Shown here: positions 1-7,227 of the stretch, piece after piece
Layout of the letters: each line of letters starts with the position of its first letter
Numbering within the stretch: the stretch's first letter is position 1
From: JABWCE01 sp046154525
GTDB lineage: Bacteria; Bacteroidota; Bacteroidia; NS11-12g; UBA9320
Assembly: GCA_046154525.1 (NCBI GenBank)
Contig: JBJXDS010000178.1
Coordinates: 1-12,275, forward strand
Reading direction: 5' to 3'
Length of the DNA: 12,275 nucleotides
Program-made: the position numbers and the translations under genes
Notes under the pieces: model-generated
The model's input: only the letters and a program-made list of their open reading frames with translations
Database searches by the model: none
Told to the model about the DNA's origin: nothing

Positions 1-252
1 ATGCTCCCAAACTAAGGCCAACCCACCTCCGCCGTTTGCGAATTAGTTTATATAAATTTTTATGGTATTCGCTAACCTTCGGTGTTGCCATCGCCACCGC
101 ACTCTGCAAACCACAAAAATTTTTCTATTAAACATAAAATCCTGTTCATCAATGTATCCTAAAAATCATGTTCAAACACCTATTAATCCCTGAAAAGGAA
201 AAATCTGTAGAAAATTGAAAAACAAATTTTTCAAAAAGAGTAATATTGAACC
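1..252. other. Non-coding region upstream of the peptidase gene
   Basis: No open frame of note is visible on either strand, and the ATG at position 1 meets a stop after four codons. Positions 38-43 (GCGAAT) and 67-72 (ATTCGC) are perfect inverted repeats around an A/T-rich loop, and CACC at 24-27 can pair with GGTG at 81-84, so 24-84 could form an interrupted stem-loop. It has no T-tract and is not convincing as a terminator. The last 100 bases before the peptidase start are A-rich, with AAAGAG at 235-240 as a possible weak ribosome binding site. I see no TAnnTTTG promoter here. Confidence 0.4.
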
Positions 253-2439
253 ATGATAAAAAAGTACAGTTTACTCACTTTAATAAGTTTTATAAGTCTC
301 ACCTCCTTTTCTCAAAAAAGCATAACCCTTGAAGATATTTGGAAAAACGGAACCTTTGCCAGCAAAGGGGTTTCAGGATTTGTCCCCTTAAAAGACGGCA
401 AAACCTATTGCCGAAAAATTAGTAATAAAACAGGGGGGCAATATGTTATAAAATATAGTTATGAAACCGGAAATGCCGTGGATACTTTGATTCATAATGG
501 TAGAATTGCGAAGGCCAATGGCATAACTGGATTTCAGTTTGACGGTTTTCAATTTAATTCAACTGAAACCCAGGCAATACTTACCAATGAAACGGAACAG
601 ATATACAGGCACAGTTCAGCTTCGCAAACTTTCATTTTGGATTTGGCCACTGCCACACTAACCAAAGTGGCTGATAAAAAAATAATGTACCCTGCCTTTG
701 ACCCAGCCGGGAAATATGTGGCTTATGTATTTGAGAATAATTTGTTTGTTAAAGACCTTAAAAAAAATAAAATAAAGACTGTAACCAAAGATGGCAAACG
801 CAATTCAATTATAAACGGTGCTGTGGATTGGGTGTATGAAGAAGAATTTAGCATGAGCCGTGGCTATGAATGGAATGATGACGGATCGGCCATTGCCTAT
901 TATAAGTTTGATGAAACCAATGTTACTGAGTTTGGGATGAATATGTACGAAGGACTATACCCAACAAATTATACCTTTAAATACCCTAAAGCTGGTGAAG
1001 CCAATTCAATAGTAGATGTATTTATATATAGTGTAAAGGGTGGCAAATCAAAAAAAATGGAGGCGGGTTCGGAAAACGACCAGTATTTGCCAAGAATAAA
1101 GTGGACAAAGAATAATACGATACTTTCCATTCAGCGTCTCAACCGCTTGCAAAACAAATGGGAAATACTGCTGGCCGATGCTAAAACAGGAAAAACTAAA
1201 GTAGCATTTGAAGAAACTGATAAATATTACATCGACATTACCGATGATTTAACCTATCTGCCGGGGGGCGAATTGGTGCTAATGACCAGCGAACGAGATG
1301 GCTACCGACATATTTATTTGCACAAAACCGACGGCCCCGAAATAATGCAAACCACCAAAGGCCCCTGGGATGTAGCCGATATTTTGGGATACAATGAAAA
1401 AACCAAACAGGTTTATTATTCATCGTTTGAAACCTCCCCTTTGGAAAAACACATTTATAAAATTGATTTGGATGGTAAAAACAAAATGGATTTAACAGCT
1501 CAGGCAGGCATGCACTCAGCATCGTTTAGTGCCGATTTTAGTTATTATTTACATTCCATGTCTACCATTAATTCTCCGGCAGTTACCAGTATTTATAACT
1601 CTACTGGTACAAATTTGAGAGTATTGGAAGATAACAATGCCTTAAGAATTAAAATGCAGGATTATAAAATATCGATGGCTGAATTTGGCCAATTGCCTAT
1701 TGAAAATAATATAAACCTGAATTATTGGATGATTAAGCCGAAAGATTTTGATCCTGCTAAAAAGTATCCATTGTTGATGTTTGTATATGGAGGGCCAGGT
1801 TCACAGCAGGTTTTGAACAGTTGGGGGGGAGGTAATTATTGGTGGCACCAAATGCTGGCCAACGAAAAAGGCTACATAGTTGTTTGCGTTGATAACCGGG
1901 GAACGGGAGCCCGTGGAGCGGAATTTAAAAAAATGACCTACAAACAATTAGGAAAATACGAAAGTGATGACCAAATAGCTGCCGCCATGTATTTTGGTAG
2001 TCAATCGTATATTGACGCTACCCGGATTGGAATATGGGGCTGGAGTTACGGTGGATTTATGAGTAGTACCTGTATTACCAAAGGGGCGGATGTTTTTAAA
2101 GCAGCAATAGCTGTGGCACCGGTTACCAATTGGCGGTTTTATGATAATATTTATACCGAACGGTATATGCAATTGCCAAAAGATAATGCAGATGGGTATG
2201 ATTCCAATTCACCCATTAACATGGTTGAAAAATTAAAAGGTAAATATCTTTTGGTTCATGGAACGGGCGATGATAATGTGCATTTTCAAAATTCGGCCGA
2301 GATGGTGGAAAAAATGGTAGAACAAAATAAACCGTTTCAATCGGCGTATTATCCCAATAAAAGTCACGGTATATCTGGCGGAAATACCCGGTTGCATCTG
2401 TTTACGTTGATGACAAATTTCCTTTTGGAAAATTTGTAA
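253..2439 (+). CDS. Secreted dipeptidyl peptidase IV family serine peptidase (S9B; DPP IV or prolyl tripeptidyl peptidase)
   Basis: This 728-residue serine exopeptidase probably removes N-terminal dipeptides (Xaa-Pro) or, if of the PTP-A type, tripeptides from peptides outside the inner membrane. The first 20 residues are a signal peptide (MIKK, hydrophobic core, ...TSFS) with likely cleavage before Gln21, common in Bacteroidota exported proteins. The beta-propeller domain (DPPIV_N) spans about residues 75-470 and contains the DWVYEEEF motif; E197 and E198 match the paired glutamates that bind the substrate N-terminus in DPP IV. The alpha/beta hydrolase domain runs from about 500 to the end, with the GGPGS oxyanion region near 513 and DNRGTG from 547. 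The catalytic triad is S598 (GWSYGGF), D673 (HGTGDDNVHF) and H705 (KSHG). Length and all key residues are normal, so the enzyme should be active. The POT transporters downstream are logical consumers of its products. DPP IV and prolyl tripeptidyl peptidase cannot be told apart by eye. Confidence 0.95.
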   Translation: MIKKYSLLTLISFISLTSFSQKSITLEDIWKNGTFASKGVSGFVPLKDGKTYCRKISNKTGGQYVIKYSYETGNAVDTLIHNGRIAKANGITGFQFDGFQFNSTETQAILTNETEQIYRHSSASQTFILDLATATLTKVADKKIMYPAFDPAGKYVAYVFENNLFVKDLKKNKIKTVTKDGKRNSIINGAVDWVYEEEFSMSRGYEWNDDGSAIAYYKFDETNVTEFGMNMYEGLYPTNYTFKYPKAGEANSIVDVFIYSVKGGKSKKMEAGSENDQYLPRIKWTKNNTILSIQRLNRLQNKWEILLADAKTGKTKVAFEETDKYYIDITDDLTYLPGGELVLMTSERDGYRHIYLHKTDGPEIMQTTKGPWDVADILGYNEKTKQVYYSSFETSPLEKHIYKIDLDGKNKMDLTAQAGMHSASFSADFSYYLHSMSTINSPAVTSIYNSTGTNLRVLEDNNALRIKMQDYKISMAEFGQLPIENNINLNYWMIKPKDFDPAKKYPLLMFVYGGPGSQQVLNSWGGGNYWWHQMLANEKGYIVVCVDNRGTGARGAEFKKMTYKQLGKYESDDQIAAAMYFGSQSYIDATRIGIWGWSYGGFMSSTCITKGADVFKAAIAVAPVTNWRFYDNIYTERYMQLPKDNADGYDSNSPINMVEKLKGKYLLVHGTGDDNVHFQNSAEMVEKMVEQNKPFQSAYYPNKSHGISGGNTRLHLFTLMTNFLLENL

Positions 2440-2461
2440 GTAGAATATCATAAGTAATTTG

Positions 2462-2487
2462 TTATAGGCCTTATGGAATACCTATAA
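2462..2487 (+). other. Stem-loop after the peptidase gene
   Basis: TTATAGG (2462-2468) and CCTATAA (2481-2487) form a perfect 7-bp stem with a 12-base loop, starting 22 bases after the peptidase stop. The stem is A/T-rich and no U-run follows directly, so it is at best a weak terminator or an mRNA 3'-end stabiliser. The distance to the next start (133 bases from the stop) suggests that the transporter may have its own promoter, but I could not identify one. Confidence 0.35.
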
Positions 2488-2572
2488 ATTATAATCCTAC
2501 TCATTTTAATTTTTTATGATGGGTATTTGAGAAAATAGTTATTAATTGCCGCAAAATTTAAACTGAAAAAAA

Positions 2573-4285
2573 ATGTCTGAAAACACTAACAAACACCCAA
2601 AAGGACTTTGGGTATTATTTGGAACTGAGATGTGGGAACGGTTCGGCTACTATTTAATGCTTGGAATTTTTTCCCTTTACATGCTGGATGGTTGGAACAA
2701 CGGTGGTATGGGTTTTGATGCCGCCAAAAAATCTGATATTTATGGTACTTATTTGGGTTTGGTTTATTTAACTCCTTTTATTGGAGGCTTGCTGGCCGAC
2801 AGGTTATTTGGCTATCGAAAGTCGATAATAACCGGGGGTTTAATGATGGCAGCAGGGTATTTTCTGCTGTCTGTTCATAATGATACATCCTTTTATATAG
2901 CGTTACTATTAATAATTTTAGGTAATGGCTTCTTCAAGCCAAATATTTCTACTCTCGTTGGTAATCTTTACAGCGGAGATGATATGAAAGATAAGAAGGA
3001 TTCAGGTTACAACATTTTTTATATGGGCATAAACATAGGGGCATTTATTTGCAATTTTGTGGCAGCCTATATGCGAATTAATTACGGCTGGGGGCATGCG
3101 TTTGCAGCTGCAGGGGTTGGTATGCTGATAGGAGTTTTAATTTTTATTTTAGGAACCAAACATATTCGTCATGTTGATATTATTCGACCGGTTCAAGAAG
3201 GGGATATGGGAACGGGTAAAATTTTAGGTTTAACTGTGTTGCCCATGTTTCTATTTGGAATTCTTGGGTATCTTATTCCAGGAAATTTTTTAGGTTCAGA
3301 TACCAACGATGCCTTTATTATTGGATGTTTACCTGTAATTTCATTTTTTATTTATCTGGCATTCAAAGCCGAGGCTAAGGAAAGCAGAGCTATTAAAGCG
3401 TTGCTAGCTGTTTTTATGTGTGTCATTCTATTCTTTGCCATTTTTCATCAAAATGGGGATGCATTAACTGTTTGGGCCGAAGACCATACCGAAAGGCAAA
3501 TGCCCGAAAGTGTTTCTAATTTGGCCGAACCCATTGGAATGGCTCAGGTGGTGGTAAATAATGATATTGTATCAGCCGATCAGGCAACATTTGATTCAAC
3601 AATTAATTCAATGAGGGCAGAAGAAAAAGCGATGCCGGGCGTTACCAAAGAAGAATTGCAAGCTAAGGCTGATTTTTCAGATGATATTGGCCAATTAGAA
3701 AAATCAAGGAAGTATTTTTCAACCTTGCCGGGAGACCAAATTCCTGAAAAAGGGAAAAGTTTAAAATTATATTCTACAGAGTTGTATCAATCTATCAATC
3801 CATTTTGGGTGGTAGTTCTTACGCCGTTAATCGTTGGTATTTTTGGGTTTTTAAGACGGAGAAAAAAAGAACCAAGTACCCCCACCAAAATTGCCATAGG
3901 TTTGGTAATTACAGCTCTGTCAGCCTTGGTAATGGTTGGTGCTGTTTTAGCTACCAATGGTTTGAGCATGAAAGCAGGTTCCATGTGGCTCATAGCCTCC
4001 TATGGTGTAATAACTATTGGAGAACTCTGTTTGTCACCCATGGGATTATCGCTGGTTTCCAAACTATCACCCCCAAGGATTACAGCCCTAATGATGGGTG
4101 GATTTTTCCTTGCCATTTCTGTTGGAAATAAATTATCAGGCATGCTTTCCAGTTTATGGGAAAACACCCCACAAAAAGAAAATTTCTTTTATCTTAATTT
4201 TGCTTTGGTTTCAGCCGCTGCCATTATTTTATTCCTTATGCTTAAATGGCTTAATGGGGTAATGAGAGAAAACAACGTTCAATAA
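2573..4285 (+). CDS. Proton-dependent oligopeptide transporter (POT/PTR2 family, MFS), copy 1
   Basis: This 570-residue inner-membrane symporter imports di- and tripeptides with protons. POT signatures are clear: ExxER in TM1 (E19, E22, R23 in EMWERFGYY), GNGFFKPNIST at 117-127, FYMGINIGAF at 149-158, and GELCLSPMGLS at 483-493. It has the usual MFS pattern of 12 or more hydrophobic segments. Residues about 304-408 form an unusually long hydrophilic stretch between FHQNGDALTVWA (TM7) and FWVVVLTPLI (TM8). It is rich in Glu, Lys, Asp and Ser and most likely faces the periplasm. Long loops here occur in Bacteroidota POT proteins, but this one makes up about a sixth of the chain. The start is MSENTNKHPKGLW, preceded by an A-run. 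The gene sits with a DPP IV and a second POT gene, and a terminator follows its stop. Confidence 0.93.
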   Translation: MSENTNKHPKGLWVLFGTEMWERFGYYLMLGIFSLYMLDGWNNGGMGFDAAKKSDIYGTYLGLVYLTPFIGGLLADRLFGYRKSIITGGLMMAAGYFLLSVHNDTSFYIALLLIILGNGFFKPNISTLVGNLYSGDDMKDKKDSGYNIFYMGINIGAFICNFVAAYMRINYGWGHAFAAAGVGMLIGVLIFILGTKHIRHVDIIRPVQEGDMGTGKILGLTVLPMFLFGILGYLIPGNFLGSDTNDAFIIGCLPVISFFIYLAFKAEAKESRAIKALLAVFMCVILFFAIFHQNGDALTVWAEDHTERQMPESVSNLAEPIGMAQVVVNNDIVSADQATFDSTINSMRAEEKAMPGVTKEELQAKADFSDDIGQLEKSRKYFSTLPGDQIPEKGKSLKLYSTELYQSINPFWVVVLTPLIVGIFGFLRRRKKEPSTPTKIAIGLVITALSALVMVGAVLATNGLSMKAGSMWLIASYGVITIGELCLSPMGLSLVSKLSPPRITALMMGGFFLAISVGNKLSGMLSSLWENTPQKENFFYLNFALVSAAAIILFLMLKWLNGVMRENNVQ

Positions 4286-4304
4286 TTTAAAAAAAAAATA
4301 AACT

Positions 4305-4341
4305 AAAATAGCTTCGGTTTTTGGCCGGAGCTATTTTTTTT
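4305..4341 (+). terminator. Rho-independent terminator between the two transporter genes
   Basis: AAAATAGCT (4305-4313) pairs with AGCTATTTT (4329-4337). A G-T pair and CGG/CCG extend the stem inward to a 7-base loop (TTTTTGG), and a T-run covers 4334-4341. The A-run on the left arm would make it work from the opposite strand too. It ends only 23 bases before the next ATG, which leaves almost no room for a separate promoter. The second transporter may therefore depend on read-through, and the hairpin may act as an attenuator setting the ratio of the two proteins. Confidence 0.85.
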
Positions 4342-4364
4342 AAACACATAATTAAAATAAAAAA

Positions 4365-6008
4365 ATGTTAACGGTAGAACAAATTCAGGATTTCAAAGGC
4401 AAATATCCAAAACAACTTTGGTACTTATTTCTTATCGAAATGTGGGAACGATTTACCTTTTATGGTATGAGGGCCTTATTAGGACTTTATATTTCGCATT
4501 TAATATTGTCAGTAGACTATCATTCGGTTTCTGAAGCAGAAAAAAATTCGATTGTAAAAGAATTTGAAATAAAAAATGCTGAAAAATTAACAGAAAGTCA
4601 TCCGCGATATTATATTGAAACCTCCCAACGAAAATACAGAGATGATGCCGAGGCCATATCTAACAAACGCTATGGAACCATTCAGGCGTTTATTTATGCC
4701 ATGGCTTTTATTGGTGGCTTATTTGCCGATAAATTATTTGGATTCAGGCGTTCCATTTTCTGGGGGGGGATACTTATGGCTATTGGCACTTTTCTTATGG
4801 CGGTTCCGGGGAGTTTTGCTTTTTATGCAGGGGTTAGTATTTTAATTGTTGGCAACGGATTTTTTAAACCCAATATCTCCACAATGGTTGGAGGCCTTTA
4901 CAAAGCCGGTGACCCGCGAAGAGATGCAGGATTTTCATTATTTTATTCAGGTATAAATATTGGGGCGTTATTAAGCGGTTTAATCATTGCCTATATTGGC
5001 ACGTCCATAAGCTGGTCTTTAGGTTTTGCCCTGGCAGGAGTTTGTATGCTCATAGGGTTGGGGCTATTTGTGTTTACCCAAAAAACATTAGGCCCAATCG
5101 GTTTGGTTCCGTTCCCCGAAAAATTAAATAAAAAAGTGGCAGGTATTAATCGTGGAATATTAATTCATGCAGCTACTCTCCTGCTCATACCTGTATTTTT
5201 CATTTTTGTTTATTATCCTATGGATTTAAATTTTGGCTCCATGGGTAAGATGAGTTTAACGGATTTAATATTTTTATTAGCGGCGGTTTTTACCATTGGC
5301 TATATGGTTTATCAAGTTCGTACGGCCACCAAAGAAGAGGGTAAAAAACTAACAGTAGCCGGAATTTTAATTTTATTCTCGGTGGTCTTTTGGTCGTTTT
5401 TTGAGCAAGGTGGTGGTTCGTTAAATTTCTTTGCAGTAGGAAATGTAGAAAGCAATGGGTTAAATATGACCTCTGTTAATAATTCAATTAATGCCCTTTG
5501 GGTAGTTCTTTTGGCCCCTATCATCGGGTTGTTTTGGTTGTATTTAAATAAGAAAAATAAAGAACCCAATATGATTGTTAAATTTGGGTATGGATTTATA
5601 TTTTTGGGTTTAGGATTTTTAATATTTTATTCCAGCAAATTTTTCGCCACCGGAAATGGTATGACCCCCATGTGGACATTTATTGTTGCTTATTTGGTGG
5701 TTACCCTTGGTGAATTATGCCTCTCTCCAATTGGATTATCCATGGTTACCAAATTATCGCCAACCCGATTGCACGGCGTAATGATGGGAACCTGGTTTTT
5801 GGCTAGTGCCTATGGGCAATATGGTGCAGGATTAATTGGGGCTGCCTTGGCTAAAGGGGATAGCACCATTGAAAACCCAACCAATTATCAAAAATTAATG
5901 CAATACACCAATGGGTATGAAAGTATAGGTTATATTGCTTTAGTTTCAGGTGTAATCTTAATTGTTATTTCGCCCGGGCTAAAGAAAATGATGGGTGGGG
6001 TTAGGTAG
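4365..6008 (+). CDS. Proton-dependent oligopeptide transporter (POT/PTR2 family, MFS), copy 2
   Basis: This 547-residue POT-family inner-membrane protein also probably imports small peptides. Visible motifs are ExxER (E25, E28, R29 in EMWERFTFYG), GNGFFKPNIST at 163-173, FYSGINIGAL at 193-202, the TM7 motif FFEQGGGSLNFF, and GELCLSPIGLS near the C-terminus. It is clearly a diverged paralogue of the preceding gene rather than a recent duplicate. Its extra hydrophilic segment lies between TM1 and TM2 (about residues 49-103, charged, rich in Glu and Lys), where copy 1 has only a short loop, while copy 1 has its insertion between TM7 and TM8. ExxER is followed by FTFYG here and by FGYY in copy 1, so substrate preference may differ. 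A run of eight G (4762-4769) lies inside the frame. No terminator is obvious after the stop. Confidence 0.92.
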   Translation: MLTVEQIQDFKGKYPKQLWYLFLIEMWERFTFYGMRALLGLYISHLILSVDYHSVSEAEKNSIVKEFEIKNAEKLTESHPRYYIETSQRKYRDDAEAISNKRYGTIQAFIYAMAFIGGLFADKLFGFRRSIFWGGILMAIGTFLMAVPGSFAFYAGVSILIVGNGFFKPNISTMVGGLYKAGDPRRDAGFSLFYSGINIGALLSGLIIAYIGTSISWSLGFALAGVCMLIGLGLFVFTQKTLGPIGLVPFPEKLNKKVAGINRGILIHAATLLLIPVFFIFVYYPMDLNFGSMGKMSLTDLIFLLAAVFTIGYMVYQVRTATKEEGKKLTVAGILILFSVVFWSFFEQGGGSLNFFAVGNVESNGLNMTSVNNSINALWVVLLAPIIGLFWLYLNKKNKEPNMIVKFGYGFIFLGLGFLIFYSSKFFATGNGMTPMWTFIVAYLVVTLGELCLSPIGLSMVTKLSPTRLHGVMMGTWFLASAYGQYGAGLIGAALAKGDSTIENPTNYQKLMQYTNGYESIGYIALVSGVILIVISPGLKKMMGGVR

Positions 6009-6095
6009 AGGCTTAAGTTTTTTATTTAATATATTTCAGGAGAATACAAAGTGGTGTTTGCACAGAAGGGTAACACAAATTTAATTTAAAATAGT

Positions 6096-6126
6096 TTTGG
6101 AATTCTTATAACAATGAGTAGTTTTG
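6096..6126 (+). promoter_or_regulatory. Candidate Bacteroidota promoter (TTTG - 19 bp - TAGTTTTG) for the polysaccharide operon
   Basis: TTTG at 6096-6099 is followed after 19 bases by TAGTTTTG at 6119-6126. This matches the Bacteroidota primary sigma pattern of a -33 TTTG and a -7 TAnnTTTG element with about 19-21 bases between. Transcription would begin near 6132, about 10 bases before the winged-helix ATG, giving a very short leader. A second TAGTTTTG lies at 6092-6099, but the nearest upstream TTTG (6057-6060) is too far away. The call rests on motif match and spacing only. Confidence 0.5.
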
Positions 6127-6133
6127 CTACTCA
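6115..6133. promoter_or_regulatory. Perfect dyad overlapping the -7 element (possible operator)
   Basis: TGAGTAG (6115-6121) and CTACTCA (6127-6133) are perfect 7-bp inverted repeats separated by TTTTG. The dyad covers the whole TAGTTTTG -7 element and the presumed transcription start. A DNA-binding dimer here would block initiation, and the adjacent gene encodes a winged-helix protein, so autoregulation is a natural guess. As RNA it would be a 7-bp hairpin ending 9 bases before the ATG. There is no direct evidence of binding. Confidence 0.4.
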
Positions 6134-6142
6134 ATACTTTCG

Positions 6143-6670
6143 ATGCTCGATACGCTGGTTTCATCCAAGACAAAAATCAAGTTATTGCTCAAATTCTTTT
6201 TGAATACAAGCAATACCGCGTATCTCCGTAATCTTGAAACTGAGTTTGGTGAAAGCACCAATGCCATCCGGTTAGAACTTAACAAATTTGAAGAATCTGG
6301 TTTACTGCATTCCTATTCGGAAATGAACAAGAAAATTTTTAAGGCCAACACCAATCATCCCCTTTACCCTGAAATTAATTCCATTGTTAGAAAATATATA
6401 GGTATTGATAAAATAATTGATCATATCGTTTCCAAACTTGGTGAGCCGGAAAAAGTTTGGCTGGTTGGAAATTTTGCAAGAGGATTAGATGCCGAAACCA
6501 TTGACCTAAAAATATCAGGAAATGTAAACAAAGCCTACTTAAAAGAACTTGTAAGAAAGGTAGAAGAAACAATAAACAGAAAATTAAGAATACAATTATT
6601 GAGTGTGGATGAAACGTTCATAATTGAAAGTAATATAGAGCCATCTTTGCTTCTTTGGAGCAAGGTTTAG
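6143..6670 (+). CDS. Winged-helix protein with degenerate nucleotidyltransferase-like domain, first gene of the polysaccharide operon
   Basis: This 175-residue cytoplasmic protein probably regulates the polysaccharide locus. Residues about 8-70 read as an ArsR/MarR-like winged helix: SSKTKIKLLLKFFLN, then helices around YLRNLETEFGESTNAIRLELNKFEESGLL and a wing ending KIFKANTNHPLYPE. Residues about 88-172 resemble a minimal nucleotidyltransferase fold. VGNFARGLDAETIDLKISG (108-126) corresponds to the GSxARG...SDIDL motif, but the Ser and the first metal-binding Asp are missing, so catalysis is unlikely. I recall this two-domain architecture at the head of Bacteroidota exopolysaccharide clusters beside UpxY-like genes. 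There is no recognisable ribosome binding site, but the leader is probably very short. The frame stays open for 30 codons after the TAG, until the repeat array at 6733, yet LLLW near residue 171 is where I expect this family to end, so I keep this stop. Its ligand or target is unknown. Confidence 0.8.
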   Translation: MLDTLVSSKTKIKLLLKFFLNTSNTAYLRNLETEFGESTNAIRLELNKFEESGLLHSYSEMNKKIFKANTNHPLYPEINSIVRKYIGIDKIIDHIVSKLGEPEKVWLVGNFARGLDAETIDLKISGNVNKAYLKELVRKVEETINRKLRIQLLSVDETFIIESNIEPSLLLWSKV

Positions 6671-6732
6671 GCAGTGCTTTGGAAGGAAATTGGTGCACTT
6701 AGTTATGTGACTGAGGTGGCGAAGCTTTGGGG

Positions 6733-6781
6733 GAAGGTTAAAGTAAAAAAGGTTAAAGGTTAAAGTAAAAAAGGTTAAAGT
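6733..6781 (+). repeat. Left array of element 1 (AAAGGTTAAAGT units)
   Basis: Units are GAAGGTTAAAGT (6733-6744), AAA, AAAGGTT plus AAAGGTTAAAGT (6748-6766), AAA, and AAAGGTTAAAGT (6770-6781). Spacing mixes 7-base steps with AAA linkers. The array ends 5 bases before the ATG of the four-helix-bundle gene, so it also forms that gene's translation initiation region. The same 12-base unit recurs at 11025-11085, and inverted at 7228-7258 and 11306-11333. Confidence 0.95.
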
Positions 6782-6786
6782 ATTTT

Positions 6787-7195
6787 ATGGCTGATTTTGA
6801 TAAAAACGATTTACAAAAAAGATTATTTCAATTTGCTGTAAATGTTATTTTATTGATTCGGAAATTACCAAAAGGAAAAGAATATGATGTTATTAATTAT
6901 CAATTAGTAAAATCATCCACTTCTTCAGGCGCAAATTATGAAGAGGCCCAGGCCGGAGTTTCACGAGCGGACTTTTCTAATAAAATAGGTATCTCATTAA
7001 GAGAAATGCGTGAAATGCCAATTCCATGCGACCTATAAAAAATGAATATAAATTACGCATGAATCCAATTATTGGATTCGAATGATTATTGCAATTACAG
7101 AGAATCATCAGGATTGGCTTGCCATGAAACAGGAATCCTTTGAACTAATGAACATTTTTGGAAGTATATATTCCAAAACCTCCGTTAAGAGATAA
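6787..7195 (+). pseudogene. Four-helix-bundle protein of the 23S rRNA intervening-sequence family (S23/TIGR02436), disrupted
   Basis: The N-terminal part (6787-7014, 76 codons) reads MADFDKNDLQKRLFQFAV, later INYQLVKSSTSSGANYEEAQAG and SRADFSNKIGISLREMRE, typical of the S23/PF05635 four-helix bundle family. The frame then runs into eight foreign codons and TAA at 7036. The missing C-terminal half resumes in another frame at 7061: ESNYWIRMIIAITENHQDW, ending SKTSVKR with TAA at 7193. Removing 49 bases joins the halves exactly at RE-SNYW and gives about 119 residues, the normal family length. The gene is therefore broken by a short insertion rather than decayed. Members of this family occur inside bacterial 23S rRNA intervening sequences, and the related Avd protein serves diversity-generating retroelements. 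No reverse transcriptase or rRNA is present here. A truncated 83-residue product could still be made. Confidence 0.85.
7015..7063. other. 49-bp insertion that breaks the four-helix-bundle gene
   Basis: Relative to the expected protein, 49 extra bases lie between the codons for RE and SNYW. The segment is bounded by TGAA at 7011-7014 and again at 7060-7063, so it could be 45 new bases plus a 4-base duplication. ATGCGT (7006-7011) before it and ACGCAT (7055-7060) at its end are reverse complements. ATTCCATGCG (7021-7030) can pair with CGCATGAAT (7056-7064) with one bulge. This self-complementarity fits a template-switch event or a tiny hairpin-forming insert. It changes the frame by +1 and introduces a stop. 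Confidence 0.75.
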
Positions 7196-7227
7196 ATAAT
7201 AGTAATATGTTTTTATCCGTGTCCAAT

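Noticed and set aside
24..84. Integron attC site
   Set aside because: The arms do not show the GTTRRRY / RYYYAAC core sites, and no integrase or cassette is visible.
1238..1522. Open frame of 94 codons on the - strand inside the peptidase gene
   Set aside because: It lies wholly within the beta-propeller coding region, has no recognisable domain, and its composition follows from the opposite coding strand.
2462..2487. Intrinsic terminator for the peptidase gene
   Set aside because: The stem is A/T-rich with a 12-base loop and no following T-run; listed only as a stem-loop.
3805..4131. Open frame of 108 codons in a second + frame inside the first transporter gene
   Set aside because: Fully inside the strongly supported POT frame; the translation is rich in Trp, Cys and His without any domain pattern.
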